Assembly: GCA_033439765.1 (NCBI GenBank)
Contig: JAULSN010000004.1
Coordinates: forward strand, 940,001-1,004,000
DNA length: 64,000 bases
DNA from: Lasiosphaeria ovina
Taxonomy: Eukaryota; Ascomycota; Sordariomycetes; Sordariales; Lasiosphaeriaceae
Reading direction: 5' to 3'
Shown: positions 1 to 11,157 of the stretch, piece after piece
How positions within the stretch are numbered: position 1 is the stretch's first letter
Layout: each line of letters starts with the position of its first letter
Program-made: the position numbers and the translations under genes
The notes under the pieces: model-generated
Database searches by the model: none
What the model was told of the DNA's origin: nothing
Seen by the model: the letters and a program-made list of their open reading frames with translations, nothing else

Positions 1-674
1 CGCAGGTCATACTCGAAGCTCGTCGCCTACGAAGCCGCTCGCATCCTTTTCCGCCTCGGCTGCGACGTGCGCGTGTACGACCCGCTGGGCCTCCCGGTCA
101 AGGACGACCGGCAGCACGACCACGCCAAGGTGCGCGAGCTGCGCGAGCTCAGCAGGTGGAGCGACGGCCATGTCTGGGTGAGCCCGGAGCAGCACGGAAA
201 TCTGGTGCGTTTTCCGTCAAGTGTCCCCCGTGACAAGAACCAAATTAACAGGCCGCTCTTTGCGCCGCGTATTAGACTGCCGTCTTCAAGAACCAGATCG
301 ACTGGATCCCGCTGTCGACGGGCGCGGTGCGGCCGACGCAGGGGCGCACGCTAGCGATTGCGCAGGTCAGCGGCGGGTCGCAGTCGTTCAACGCGGTCAA
401 CTCGCTACGCATCCTCGGGCGCTGGATGCGCATGTTTGCCATCCCCAACCAGAGCTCCATCCCCAAGGCGTGGACGTGCTTCACCGACGCCAACGATCCG
501 GTGGACGGCGGCAGCCGCTTCAAGCCGAGCTCTAATAGAGACCGACTCGTGGATTGCATGGAGGAGTTTGTCAAGTACACGGTGGTCATGCGCCCGCACT
601 TCCATCTGTTTGGCGACCGGTTCAGCGAGAGGGAGGAGAGGAAGGCTGCCCCGGCGGAGCCCTTGTCTATTTAG
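1..674 (+). CDS. arsH: ArsH-type NADPH-dependent FMN reductase, 3' part
   Basis: Left-truncated by the window edge. Coding parts are 1-204 and 276-674, with an intron at 205-275 (GT...TTAG) that joins in frame at [14 protein letters not shown]. The visible protein has the conserved ArsH segments [20 protein letters not shown] and [15 protein letters not shown]. ArsH proteins are flavodoxin-fold FMN reductases that act on organoarsenicals and quinones and protect against arsenic stress. The end, [17 protein letters not shown], matches the usual ArsH C-terminus, so the gene is complete on the right. Its neighbours, an MFS transporter and an Acr2-like reductase, support an arsenic-resistance group. 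The family call is firm; the start of the gene is not visible. Confidence 0.88.
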
Positions 675-1310
675 GCATGTACATACTGGCACTATCCATA
701 TTGTCAGACTCCATCTTTGTACTTGGTAATCCGGTTGAAGATGTCGGATTCAACCGCCAGTCTTCGTATGGAGGCAGAAAGTGTCGGAGTGTACTTGTAA
801 TCAACGGTTTTGATTGTTCAGCTGAACGCAGCCACCGGGCCACTGCCCTTGAGTGCAAAACCCAGCCAACTGACATTCGAGGAAATAAGGACTTTCGAGG
901 GCAGCGAGTAGCTCGCCTCCGCCGCCCCCGGAGGGCCGCCGGAGGCAAAAGGGAAAGAAAAAAGGCCATTCAGCTCCCCTTCCTAACTTGCCAGCTAGCG
1001 TATTAATATACGAGCTCGCCAATAGGACAGATAGACCCAATGGAGGACCAATGCTCATGTGCCACCAGACCACTAGGGTATTGCGCCCTTCCAATATAGA
1101 GAAGCCTGCCTCCTCTATGTACCACATACGACCATACCCATTGGAAAATTCGGGATCCCGTCCGCTCTCCCATAGACAAGCCAATGAGGGCCAGACTAGT
1201 AGTTGGGTCGCTGACGACCAGCGAATCCCTGGTGTTGTATGTCTTTTTACCATTTTCGACTCTTTAGCCACTCTCAGCGCTCCGCTCCGCCATCACCAGC
1301 TACTCGTCTC
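675..1310. other. Intergenic, convergent 3' flanks
   Basis: No gene is seen between the convergent arsH and MFS genes. The stretch carries one copy of the dispersed GC-rich element at 894-960. The open frames here are short and match nothing I recognise. Confidence 0.6.
894..960 (+). repeat. Dispersed GC-rich short element, copy A
   Basis: This copy shares the core GCCCCCGGAGGGCCGCCGG and the following GAGGCAAAAG with the copy at 61596-61655. Its left half, TTCGAGGGCAGCGAGTAGC, matches the CGAGCGCAGCGAGCAGC half of the other copies. It lies downstream of arsH. Confidence 0.7.
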
Positions 1311-2773
1311 TCACAGCCAAGCAGGTGTCTCCCGTCGCTGTATCACACGCCATAGTGCGAACATGAAGATACTGGCAATCATGTACGCGAGGCCAGCGAA
1401 TATCTGAGCATAGAGGTACGGCCGCGGGGCAGGTATCTCGCGCAGCCGCAGCCCGATCACCTCGGCCACTGGAGAGGTTCAGCAGAGCGCTTGCATGACA
1501 GGAAAGCGCTTGCCACTTACAAGCTGTGGGGACAACAACAGCAGCCCAAGACAGAGACAGCAGCGACTGGAGGTTTCTGAGGCCGGCGACCTCGACGCAG
1601 AGAGGGCCGATAGTCTATAACAGAGCCTGTAAGTGTGATGCCAGAATTTGTGGTGGCCTGCGGAGAAACAATGGCAGAGCAACGCACCATCCAGAAAATG
1701 CCGAGGATTGCTCCACAGAGAACAGCAAAGGCAGCCGTCAGACCGAACGAGTTGGCCGGAATCCACAGCGCAAAGCATATTACGCCGCACAGAAACGTGA
1801 GCGCGCACGCCGTCACGGTCCTCGACCAGCGGTCGCTGACGATGCCGATAACCGGCCGGCCCACCGCCGTGCCGATATTCAAGAGGCCCACAACATCAGT
1901 TGCCTGGCTGCTCGACAAGCCGACCTGCAGCGCATAGTCGGACAGCGAAAACAGCAGGACAATGTACCCGAACATGCTGACAAACGCCCACAGCAGCAGC
2001 AGCACCACCTCCCTGCGCCTTAGCAGCCCGACGTCAAAGCCCAGCTGCGTCGGGTTAATATGGCGATTCCTGTCCCTCGCGAGCAGCGTGGCCGCGCCAT
2101 TCGCCGCCATCGTAACCAGCCCCGTGATGCGCAGGCTCCATGCCAAGCCACAACTACGTATCAAGGCCGCGGTGCCCCAGGCGAACGCCGCACCGCCGAC
2201 ACCCGAGCCGGCAGACGCAACACCGTTGGCAACGCTGCGCTTCGCGGCGAACCACTGCGAGAGCACGGCCGTGCTCGGGACGACGAGCAGGCCGATACCG
2301 GCGCCCACGAGCGCCCCCTGCGACAGGTACAGGTGCCAGGGCGCGGACGCGAACGACGCCGCCACGTACCCCGATCCCTGCAGCAGGCTCCCCGCGAGCA
2401 TGACGGCGTGCACGCCGAACTTGCGCGTGAGCGATGTTGCCGCCGGCGCGAGCAACATCGCGCAGCAGAAGTTCAGCCCGCCGATCAGCCCGTACTCGAG
2501 CGGCCGCGCGGCCGGGAAGACGCCCGATGATACGTATTCCGAGAGGTACACGCCGAAGGCCTGGATCACGGCCAGTCAGTTAGTTCTGGTTTGCAGGCAG
2601 ATTTGATGAGAGGGTCTCTCTCTCACCGCGGTTACGCCCCACGAAAAACAGTTGACGGTAAAGCATGAGCCGACGATGACCCACCCGTAGCCGCCGTCGG
2701 GCGGAGGCTCGGCAACGGGGACGTTGGGTTCCAGCGGCTGCTGCTCGAGAACGGATGTGCCGCCGTGGCTCAT
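1311..2773 (-). CDS. MFS transporter, monocarboxylate-porter-like
   Basis: Four exons: 2773-2627, 2560-1688, 1614-1521 and 1468-1311. Introns are 66, 73 and 52 bases, and all splice in frame to a protein of about 423 residues. The N-terminus has the PPPDGGYGWVIV signature of the monocarboxylate porter branch of the MFS, followed by about 12 hydrophobic segments in two halves. IGTAVGRPVIGIVSDRWSR is the typical second-half loop. The last exon reads VIGLRLREI...FMFALWRV and ends in RRETPAWL. It should be a plasma or organelle membrane H+-coupled carriers-type transporter; the substrate cannot be told. It is divergent from the arsenate-reductase-like gene and convergent to arsH, so a role in arsenic handling is possible but is only inferred from position. 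Confidence 0.85.
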
Positions 2774-3136
2774 GCTGGCTAGCTCGAAACTCTGGACGGA
2801 TTAATTGCTGCAGTGTATGTGGCACTGGATCGCATCGCACCCTAAAGTCATTACAAGTCCGTCCCAAGATTCGTGAACGGATGTGCCAATGACCTCGCCC
2901 ACAGGATCGGGACGGGCGCTGTGTGTGACCGGCGGCAACCGGACCCCGGTCAAGCCAAGCGCCAATCAAAAAGAGGCAGTGACATACGTCCCCCCTTTTT
3001 GTTCGCTGTGCTGGACCACGCTGGATCTTTAGCTTCATAATATGGTAACCCCTCAGCTATGCTCTCGTACCGGTTCTTCCTAGGCGAACACTTCCTACCT
3101 TTACTTTTACTCACACCGACTTATCACTCAGCGAAG
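2774..3136. promoter_or_regulatory. Shared divergent promoter region
   Basis: This 363-base spacer separates the starts of the divergent MFS gene (start at 2773) and rhodanese gene (start at 3137), so both promoters must lie in it. No individual binding site could be assigned. Confidence 0.5.
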
Positions 3137-3790
3137 ATGTCTGCACCACAACCCGGCGAACCCGTGGCAACGCCAAAGACGGCGTCAACACCGCCGTGGT
3201 ACGCCGCCTACGCCGCCCCCCGGAATGCGCAGCCCGACGGCGTAACGCGCGAAGAGGTCCTGGCGATGCTCAAAGCACAGCTCGGCGACCAAAACAATAC
3301 CAGCTCCCCGAACTTCATTCTCGTTGATCTTCGACGCATTGACCACGAGGTAATTAGTTACTGTCTCCTGATCATGCCTCACCGCCTCCCTCTGATCGTC
3401 AGTACTGTCAACTCTGACACTCACAACCTACCAGGGCGGCACGATCCGCGGATCCGTCAACCTGCCCGCGCAGACTCTCTACCCGACCATCCCGACGCTG
3501 TACTCCGTCCTGCGTGCCGCCAGCGTGCGAAGGGTCATCTGGTACTGCTGTATGTGACCGTTCTGTCTTCCCAGTCACAGTACACAACTAACTGAACGGC
3601 GACAGCTTCCTCGCGCGGCCGCGGAACCCGTGCGGCGGGCTGGTTTGACGACTACCTCTGCGACCAGGATGACGGTGGGATGGAGAGCCTGGTCCTGGTG
3701 GGTGGGATCAAGGGATGGGTGGGTGCGGGGACCGAATACACGCAGTGGATGGATGAATATGACGCGGCGGCGTGGTTGGAGAGCTCGTAA
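3137..3790 (+). CDS. Rhodanese/Cdc25-like arsenate reductase (Acr2 type)
   Basis: Three exons: 3137-3349, 3435-3549 and 3606-3790, giving about 170 residues. The rhodanese fold is visible as FILVDLRRIDHE, then GGTIRGSVNLPAQTLYP, then the active loop WYCSSSRGRGTRAAGWF. The loop fits C-x5-R, the catalytic cysteine and arginine of Cdc25/Acr2-type enzymes; its codons are split by the second intron. The C-terminus has LVLVGGIKGWVGAG and EYDAAAW, as in fungal Ych1/Acr2-like proteins. Such enzymes reduce arsenate to arsenite in the cytosol or act as rhodanese phosphatases. I chose the ATG at 3137 because the upstream in-frame extension is leader-like and a good Kozak context (AAGATGTC) is present. 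The arsH and MFS neighbours favour arsenate reductase. Confidence 0.83.
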
Positions 3791-4540
3791 CCCTCATCCG
3801 CTGAAGCCAGGGGCTTGAAGAACAGGACTGGGTGATGTAGCTTGGGACCATGTCAGGTGTAGTGATCTTGCCGAGTCTACCGTGCGTTTGGGCTGGGTAG
3901 CAGTAAGTAGGTGGCACGTTCAAACATAAACAATGCCCTTGCTCCAGCTTCTTAATTCGTCACGTCGTCCTTGATATACACGTGTCTCAACGTGAGACGC
4001 TGCGGTACCGGATTTAAGCCTACATCGCTTGAGTATCAAACCCTATTATTTCTCCATGGGGATTTGAAGTATTGAAAAGGACCACGCTCAAAGCTAACGA
4101 TAAATAGGCGACTCAAGCTCTTAACTTTGCACTCTGGCAGCTCTTCATGTTTCCATTTGAAACGCCGTAACAGGGCGAATCTTAACCGCAGCGGCCGTCT
4201 CTCGGCGGTGGAGTGCCCAGGGCAGCGGCCCCATCGCAGTCGACGATTCTTCCAGGCGACAGACGGCTCGGGTCGCATCAATCGCCCCCCAAATCTGCGC
4301 TGCGATTGCGATCCCAAGGGGCCCCATGGCGCAGAGAGATCGCGCCGGCGTCGATGCCTTGGCGTCTTGGCTGATGCGCGACATTAAATACAGCAGCAGG
4401 AAACCCGGGGATTGCAGCTCCCCCACACATAGCGACTCGCATTTTTTTTTTCCTTTTTTTTTTTTTTTTTTTTTTTTGGTCGCTTTCGTCTTCTTCTTCC
4501 GCCAGCGCGCGCCACCCTCCATTCATCTGCGCGCCACTGG
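3791..4540. other. Intergenic with long poly-T tract
   Basis: No gene is seen. A pyrimidine run of almost pure T spans 4442-4477. The rest has no recognisable coding pattern. Confidence 0.5.
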
Positions 4541-4544
4541 ATTA

Positions 4545-4610
4545 ACCTGTCAGCTGCATTGCCCCGCTTAGATGGGCGCCTTCATGGGCGCTCTGGGGCA
4601 GCTGACAGGT
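4545..4610. repeat. 13-bp perfect inverted repeat
   Basis: ACCTGTCAGCTGC at 4545-4557 is repeated as its exact reverse complement at 4598-4610, with a 40-base spacer that holds a second short repeat (ATGGGCGC twice). It lies just upstream of the RTA1-like remnant and could form a cruciform or be a paired protein site. Confidence 0.7.
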
Positions 4611-4617
4611 AACTGAC

Positions 4618-5295
4618 TTGACCAACTGCATGTCCAGACCAAATCTGACCACGGTGCACACACAGCTCGCGCCCGAGTCGCCTATGTCGAACCCAACTGG
4701 CCCCCGTCGTTCCCGCTGGACCTCAACAAAACGACGCGCCCGTCATCATCTACAGCTACACGCCGTCGTTTGCGCTGTCGCTGCTGGCCGTGATCCTCTT
4801 CTCGCTCCTGTTCGCCGTGCACCTGTGGCAGGCCGCCCGCTACCGCAACTGGTACTTGCTCTGCTTCTCCGTCGGCGAACTGCATATCTCGCGCAGCCTG
4901 TCGGCCAAGGTCAACCCCTACAACCTCATCTACTTCATCATCCAGTACTTCTTTATCGTGACCGCCCCCGTCTTCCTGTCGGCCGGCATCTACACCATCC
5001 TGTCGGCCCTGATCCACCGCCTCGGCCGCGAGCACTCGCTGCTGCCGCCCAAGGTCATCCTGTGGATCTTCATGACGTCCGACGCCATCGCCACCGTCGC
5101 CCAGATCGCCGGTGCCGCCAGGACCCCTCCGCCGCCAACAACATCCTGTTGGGCGGGCAACCCTACCAAGTCTTCGCCATCGGCATCTTCATCGTGCTGT
5201 CTCCCGTGTTCCTGTTCCGCGCCCGCCGCCGCCTGCGCGCCGAGGGCCCTCGCTGGCTCCAAGATGTTAGGCTTTATCACGTAATTAATCATTAA
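4618..5295 (+). pseudogene. RTA1-like membrane protein remnant
   Basis: The middle frame encodes a clear RTA1-family core: VIIYSYTPSFALSLLAVILF, then LSAKVNPYNLIYFIIQYFF, APVFLSAGIYTILSALIH and LPPKVILWIFMTSDAIATV. RTA1 proteins are seven-helix membrane proteins tied to lipid and drug tolerance. The frame is broken. The likely N-terminus lies in another frame up to about 4740. A few residues are missing between VGEL and ISRSLSAK. The family segment PSAANNILLGGQ..QVFAIGIFI, from about 5115, sits in a different frame. The last two helices are absent before the stop at 5293-5295. No introns restore the frame at these points. I read it as a decayed gene; base-calling errors could explain the frame changes but not the missing C-terminus. 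Confidence 0.72.
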
Positions 5296-5341
5296 TTACT
5301 TGTTACTGCTAGTTAAAAGCTAGCGTATATTCATGAGATGA

Positions 5342-6085
5342 TTAAAACATGACGGCGCCGCCCAGCACGGCCGCCGCCCCCGCCAGGAGCGCCTGCTGCG
5401 TGATCCTCGGCACGTTGGCGCCGGCCGTCCAGGTCGACGCCTGGGTCGGGGCGGGCAGCTTCCAGAGCCCGGCCGTCACCGTCACAGGCATGAGGGTCGC
5501 GGCCACGTCAGCGGCGTCGACGGAATACGCCTCGATGCTAGTGCTTTGGGTGACCACGGTCCGATACATGCGGTTCTCGTCCCAGCCGTACGACGTCGAC
5601 CCTGTGAAGATGTCGCCCCGGCACTTAGCTGTGTTGGACGTGATGTCACACGAGATGTCGCCCGACCTGTGTCACAGTTGATTAACACGCCAAGCGTTTT
5701 GGGCGAAAACATGCAAGAATTACCTGATCTCGACGCGGTCGGGCAGATACACGCCGGGCCCGGTGATGGTGATGTAGTCTATCTCGCTGCGGACCCTGAT
5801 ATGGACCAGGCTCGGGTTGACCGTGACCATGGGGCCGAAGTTGGTGCACGGATCCGGCCTGTCGCCCCAGAACATGTCCGTGCTACAGGTCAGCACGTAC
5901 ACGGTCTCGGACGCGCCGGCGCTGTAAATAGACGCCGACACAAGCACCGGCCGGTACGACCAGTCGGGAAAGAACACGCTGGCCGTCAATGTCGACGTTG
6001 CGGCCTGGACGCGCGCGCGCTCGAGCAGCCCGCTGACGCGGACGGCGCCGAGGACGGGCAGGAGAAGGGCGGTTGTTGATAACAT
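5342..6085 (-). CDS. Small secreted GPI-anchored protein
   Basis: Two exons, 6085-5724 and 5666-5342, with a 57-base intron, give about 228 residues. The ATG at 6085 begins a hydrophobic signal peptide (MLSTTALLLPVLGAVRVSG). A cysteine-containing middle follows, with VFFPDWSYRPVLVSASIY and YVLTCSTDMFWGDRPDPC, then CDITSNTAKCRGDIF. A short hydrophobic C-terminal tail (ALLAGAAAVLGGAVMF) suits GPI attachment. This matches the layout of a widespread but uncharacterised fungal GPI-anchored family with a TVTAG-type segment before the tail. The location is inferred to be cell wall or outer membrane surface. No enzymatic motif is visible. Confidence 0.78.
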
Positions 6086-6773
6086 GTCCAACGCAATTTA
6101 TTACTTTGGACGCTGGGTAACGCTTGGTGACGTGAAACCGCTAAACCGCGCGCCCGGTCGAGAGACATTGCGGGGCGAGGAGCGGCTGTTAAATGAGACC
6201 GGGTTGTTCTCACAGTTCTAATTAGGTCTAGCGAGTAAAAAACAGATTAGACAGCACAGACAGTCAAGGTTGTACTGTATCACCTGCCTAGAGGAGACCT
6301 GTAAGGCTGTGGCATGCAGCGTCGAGCCAGTGGCCTCGTTACCACATCCAGCCACCGAGGGGGGTTTGTCTGGTAGCGCCTGGCTTGGGCGAGGCTTGGC
6401 GGCAAGGGTTGCATCCAATATTTATTCATTTAATACACTCGGCCCCCAAGTGTCATTGAAGCAGAGAACTTGTGAATCTCTAGGCTATCCGGTATACCGG
6501 GCGAAACGAGATGTGAACGCTGGCGAGCGGAGGTGTCGTGAGGCTGCTCAATTCATGTTGCGTTTCAGAATGCCCAAGATAGGTTACATCGCATTCGAGA
6601 TGAGGATTAATCCAACGCACACCACAAGGAAACACCTTTGCGCTTTTATGAGAGCCTTATTGAACGGTCAGTGCATGTCCCGATCTGCCGCCTCGACCAG
6701 CGCGTCCTCCCTGCCCGTGACAGCCTCACAGACCCACCGGAACACCCACCATGGTTAGAATTTATTGTTACAT

Positions 6774-7510
6774 ACTACCGCTGCAATAATTAACTAGCAG
6801 ACAAAACTGAACAGACACCTGCTGCCTGGCGGTTTGGGCCGCAGCAGTGAGCAGCTATTCGGCCGCAACCCAAATATCGTGCCGAGACGTTTGACTTCAT
6901 CGTCAAAGAGCACTGCCTTTCCGAACCTGACTTTTAAATGGTGAGGAACTGGCTGGAACGTGGTTTCCGCCGAGCTACTGTCTCTGGCAGTCGATATCGG
7001 GTGCAGTCGCAGATCGTATTCTCGTTTGTTGACCGTGTTAATTACTTCAGCATGGAGTATCGAAGGGGAATATGAAGAGTAGCTAGAGTCTAAAGTTAGT
7101 AGCTTGAGTCATCTACCATTCGTCTATTTATTATTGTATTTGGGTAATTAGGCTTTTAAGTGTTGAATACCTAGAATCTTAGTCTAGAAAAGTAAAATTG
7201 GCTTACAGGATTGAATCCGGTGCCGCAGCGTGTCACTTTAAGATGGAGTACATCTCCAGGACGCAATAATTGGTAAACAAGCTGGAACAGGGGTACTTGA
7301 ACTTGCGTCTTTGTAGGTTGCCCAGGTGAAGGTAGGATCAACGCCAGTCGTACAGCAGGTGCTTTTTGGCACAACTGCCAAGCCGCCAGCTTTAGACCGG
7401 CGGCTGATATTTCGGTACCAAACACCAAGTCCACCTACCTATATGGTGTCGTAAGCTACCGCTGCACCGGAAGACAAAATAGACACATGTTGCCTGGAGG
7501 TTTGGGCAAC
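6774..7510 (+). repeat. Diverged direct repeat pair
   Basis: 6774-6840 and 7455-7510 share CTACCGCTGCA, then AGACAAAA, AGACAC, TGCCTGG and GGTTTGGGC in the same order. They look like two decayed copies of one short element about 680 bases apart. Confidence 0.6.
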
Positions 7511-9590
7511 CGTGCTTATATTGGCTGTAGGTAGGCTGTAGGCTGCCCCAGCGCACATAGCTTCGAGAGCGCCAACTGGCCTGTGAGTATAACTCATTCT
7601 AACATTCGGTGCCTGTTGCTATATTGTAGATGCATGAACTGTTAGAGTCTAAAATGATGGGGACCTGGTTGTGTGGCGTCATTGCTGTCTCGAGACTGAG
7701 GATAGTGAGGTTGATGGAGTGGGCGTGGCGCTTGTTGCGCAGTGCAGTCCACCAAAACAGCCCATGGCTCACTGTTCTAATTGAAGGGGTGGATTGGAAA
7801 AGTTGTGTTAGTTTTACTTTTTTCTTCTCTTCTCCTTCTTCTTTCTCCTTTCTCTTTGTTTCTTTCTTAATGTGTCTCCTTTAGCTTAATCCGTAATTAG
7901 CCTTGCGGAACACCTGTACGCGGAACAATAAGTTTATCTCCACGACGAAAACAGTATGCACGTTCGCCTCGCCTTTTCGACTCGACTCGAGGGTACATCT
8001 CAACCCATTTATGGGTGCGGACGTTTGCTCTTTCATTGACACGCTTCTTGTACGACCATGTTTTATTTTTCTTTTATTTTTCTTTCATTTTTACCGAACC
8101 AGCACTGCAGTATCCATGGGTACATCGCACTGCAGCCCGTGGCAAGGGTCAAGAACGGGTTAACGCCGATCTGGATCGAGATCCGAACGGGTGCAGTTCG
8201 ATACCTGGCGCCTTCAATCTGACTCTGATAAGTAATCATCCATGTGCTCTTTCAGCCTCACGCCTTGGAAGTCCCGGTATCAGATGTTCCAAACCCGAGA
8301 GAAGCTTCGGGCGAGCAAGATTCCACAGCGCCAAGCCAGGTACGGTTGTTGGAGTTCAAGACACCTGTAATCATTTGTCGGAAGCCGAAATATGTCCGCA
8401 CTGTCGCAGCTGCCTAATTCTTGAGGACCGACGAAACTATTTCCAATTTGGCAAACAATCATGGTGAGCAACAGGGAGCCTTGCTTGAGCCCGGAATCCG
8501 TCAATGCCGGCCAAACATGACGCATGAACAAACAACTGAGGTGGTTACCTGAGCCCGCGGATGGTACCACCGAGTACGAGCCTGCTCAAACTTGGATGCC
8601 AAACTTGGATGCACAAGCCGCGTAACGTCCTACGCCTCCCCTTTGTAATCGCGACAGGGGTTTAAGGCGGCGAGCCAAGACTCTCGTCGGATCCTGCTCC
8701 TCGACGAGTTTGCCAAAATTTTCGACGCCTTGCTGCCCGGAGTTGCTGGACAGGGCCCGGCAGCCCAAAAGCTGACGCGGATCGCGGAAACAGGCGGTGC
8801 CGCGGCCAGGCGCGGTTTGCTGCATTCGGGCCTGCCTTGGCGCTCCTTCGTATTCCGGCATTCAAAGCAGGAAACAAAAATAAAAAAAGAACGGAAACAT
8901 GCAGGATGGCCTGTTTGTCTCCCAGCCACGTCCGCGGGTTTGATGCCCCGAGCATGGAAGGTCGGAATTAACTTACAGCCATGTCAGGACTGCAGTTGCG
9001 GGAATCCGATCTCGCCTTCCCGATTTCCCCGAAGCTGGCCGCCGCCTCAGCCCTCCAAAATTCCCCTCTCCCACACTAGGGCGGCCCAGGTTGGGCGGGC
9101 CCTTGGCGGTTGCGCCGCCTGGACGAGACAAGACGGCGCCGAGACTCGAGAGGCGCCCCGTTTCCAATGGCGTCTGGTCGTCCAATCTAGGACGGGCCAG
9201 GTGATTGGCCCGGGAGGCGTTCCCGGCGGGGAAAGAGGGAGTCCGGGCCTAGAAAGTGTCCTGGCGGCTCTCGATGCACCCCTCAATGATCAATTACGTG
9301 TCCCGGTCGCACGTCGGGTACCCATCCCAGAGTCCCCAACCAACGAAGCACGAAACGCACGAGCGCGCCCAGCGAGCATTGACTCAAAATTAAAAGAGAG
9401 GTGGCCTTGACGGCTCCACCTGCCACAGGAGGGTGTGTTGTGTCGCTTGGCTCGCTCGCCAACTCATTGAAGCCAACACCCAACTCGCAACACGGCGCTG
9501 TCCATGGCGGTCCATGGCGGCATCGGAGTGGTGGGGCGGGACGAGGTGGTGCTACAACCAACCGCTCTTGTCGGCTCGACGTAGGCCGTC

Positions 9591-9620
9591 TAACGTTCGT
9601 CAACGTTCGTCAACGTTCGT
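9591..9620 (+). repeat. Tandem 10-bp repeat, three copies
   Basis: YAACGTTCGT occurs three times head to tail; the first copy begins with T, the next two with C. It is embedded in otherwise unexplained spacer. Confidence 0.85.
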
Positions 9621-11157
9621 GTTATCTCGTCGAGACCCACTATAATTTGTTCTGGTGGGACGGCGAGGGAATGGCGGCAGATCAGGAAGGACCAAAGAGG
9701 AGCAAACAGGACTCGGAGGAGGAGCGAAGGCAGGGGACAACGTGGGTAAAGTAGTTTATTTGCTACTGCTCTTGCTCGTTTGATGTAGAGACACTGGTGC
9801 GCGGAGCTGCTAGTTCTCTCACTAGTAACATTGCTAGCAGTTTTGGCGCTGCTGTTGGCCGCGGTCTCCCGTTGCGTGTAGGTGGCAGGCGCGGGTTGGG
9901 TGTCCGGGGAAGCCCAGATCTCGTTGGCGATCGTCGCGCTGGAATCCCGCTGGAATAGGGCAGAGCCCAGCGTCCACTGACGGGAGTCCAACGAGAATCC
10001 TCGCAGAACAGGGGTCTCCCGTCGTTGGGTGTTGCCGTTAGGGGTCTCGCCCCCCCTACAATGCACATCATGCATCGACCCTGGTATGGTAGCCCCAAGG
10101 ACCGCTCCCGTTTTCTGGGACATCGACCTGAGCGAAGGGCGACTGCCTTCCGTGTTGAGACAATTGCGCTGATAACCAGATTCGCGGTTGGTCCTGCCAG
10201 CGGCCTGCACCGCGCATGCACGACACCCGCCCTCAGAGTCCCCTCTCCAGAGAGCTCCAAGAATCAGCCGTCTCCACTCCCGACTCCGAGAGAGCCAACG
10301 GCATGCTGTGTTAAGTTAGCGTCGCTGCTCCCCCGCAGCGTCCCGGCAGCAGCAGCGCCCGGGCGGGTGCATCTCCCGTGAATAAGGTGTCTGTGCTGCC
10401 AAAAGATGACACCATCAGCAGGATCGCCCGCAATCCAAGCCCTGCCCTGCGTGCCTGCCCTGCGTGCCTGCCCTGCGAGCCCTGCCCGCAATGCGCCCCT
10501 GCGCAAACCGCAGCGTCCAGTCCCGGCCTCGGGCGTGCTTGCCTGGTTGCTCTGCTTGCCCAACCAACCAACGAGGGAACAAGCCAACAGTCCAACAAAC
10601 ACTTTTCCCAACACCTAGTGGAGAGCCGCGCACGGTATGCGACGGGATTCAATGCGGCAGAGCAAGCAGACGCGAGATAAGCCAACGACGAAAGGCCCAA
10701 TCACCACTGCAGCCGCCGAAGCAGGGAGCGCCAATCGACCTGGTCCAGTATCGCCTCCTGAGCCCAGCTGCCCGTGTTTCTTACGCGGGCGTGGGGTTGC
10801 GCCGCCCCATCTGCCTGAGGTGCCCCTTGGCGTGGCCCTGCCCTACCTAGCCCCATTCGTGGCCTTGCCTCGCTGACTGGCTGCGTGATACTTTAGAAAC
10901 CAGCTTCCCGTCACACAGCAGTCTAATGCACGTGAGCCTGTTCCGACACCCAAGTCCAAGAGCCCGAACACGACTAGACCACACGAGTCCAAAGACGGAC
11001 GGCTTGGAGTTGGATTTGGATATAATTTAACGGCACATCTCGGCCACCACCTTGACTGTTGCCCCTTTTCTTTTCTTTACTTTACTCAACCACTCGCAGA
11101 ACCGTTCTTGTTTGATTCAGCCCAGCCCACTGCGTGCGATTGCATCCCTCACAAAAA

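Larger units (their letters stand above)
6086..11157. other. Long gene-poor stretch
   Basis: About 5 kb with no recognisable gene on either strand. It holds a diverged 40-60-base repeat pair (6774-6840 and 7455-7510), a pyrimidine-rich tract at 7813-7873, a 10-base tandem triplet at 9591-9620 and a TGCGTGCCTGCCC-type local repeat at 10448-10490. The longer open frames around 8.7-10.8 kb are GC-rich with no family resemblance, and many start at non-ATG codons. Confidence 0.5.

Noticed and set aside
8160..8230. tRNA-like B-box sequence (GTTCGATACC)
   Set aside because: No matching A box or cloverleaf could be folded around it.
8730..9410. 226-codon open frame
   Set aside because: Starts at a non-ATG codon, is low in hydrophobic pattern and resembles no family; the opposite strand is also open.
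10448..10490. CRISPR-like direct repeats
   Set aside because: Simple TGCGTGCCTGCCC-type slippage repeats with no spacers, in a eukaryotic genome.
9590..10700. Several overlapping minus-strand frames
   Set aside because: Gly/Arg/Pro-rich shadows in GC-rich, repeat-containing sequence, with no splice signals giving a recognised protein.
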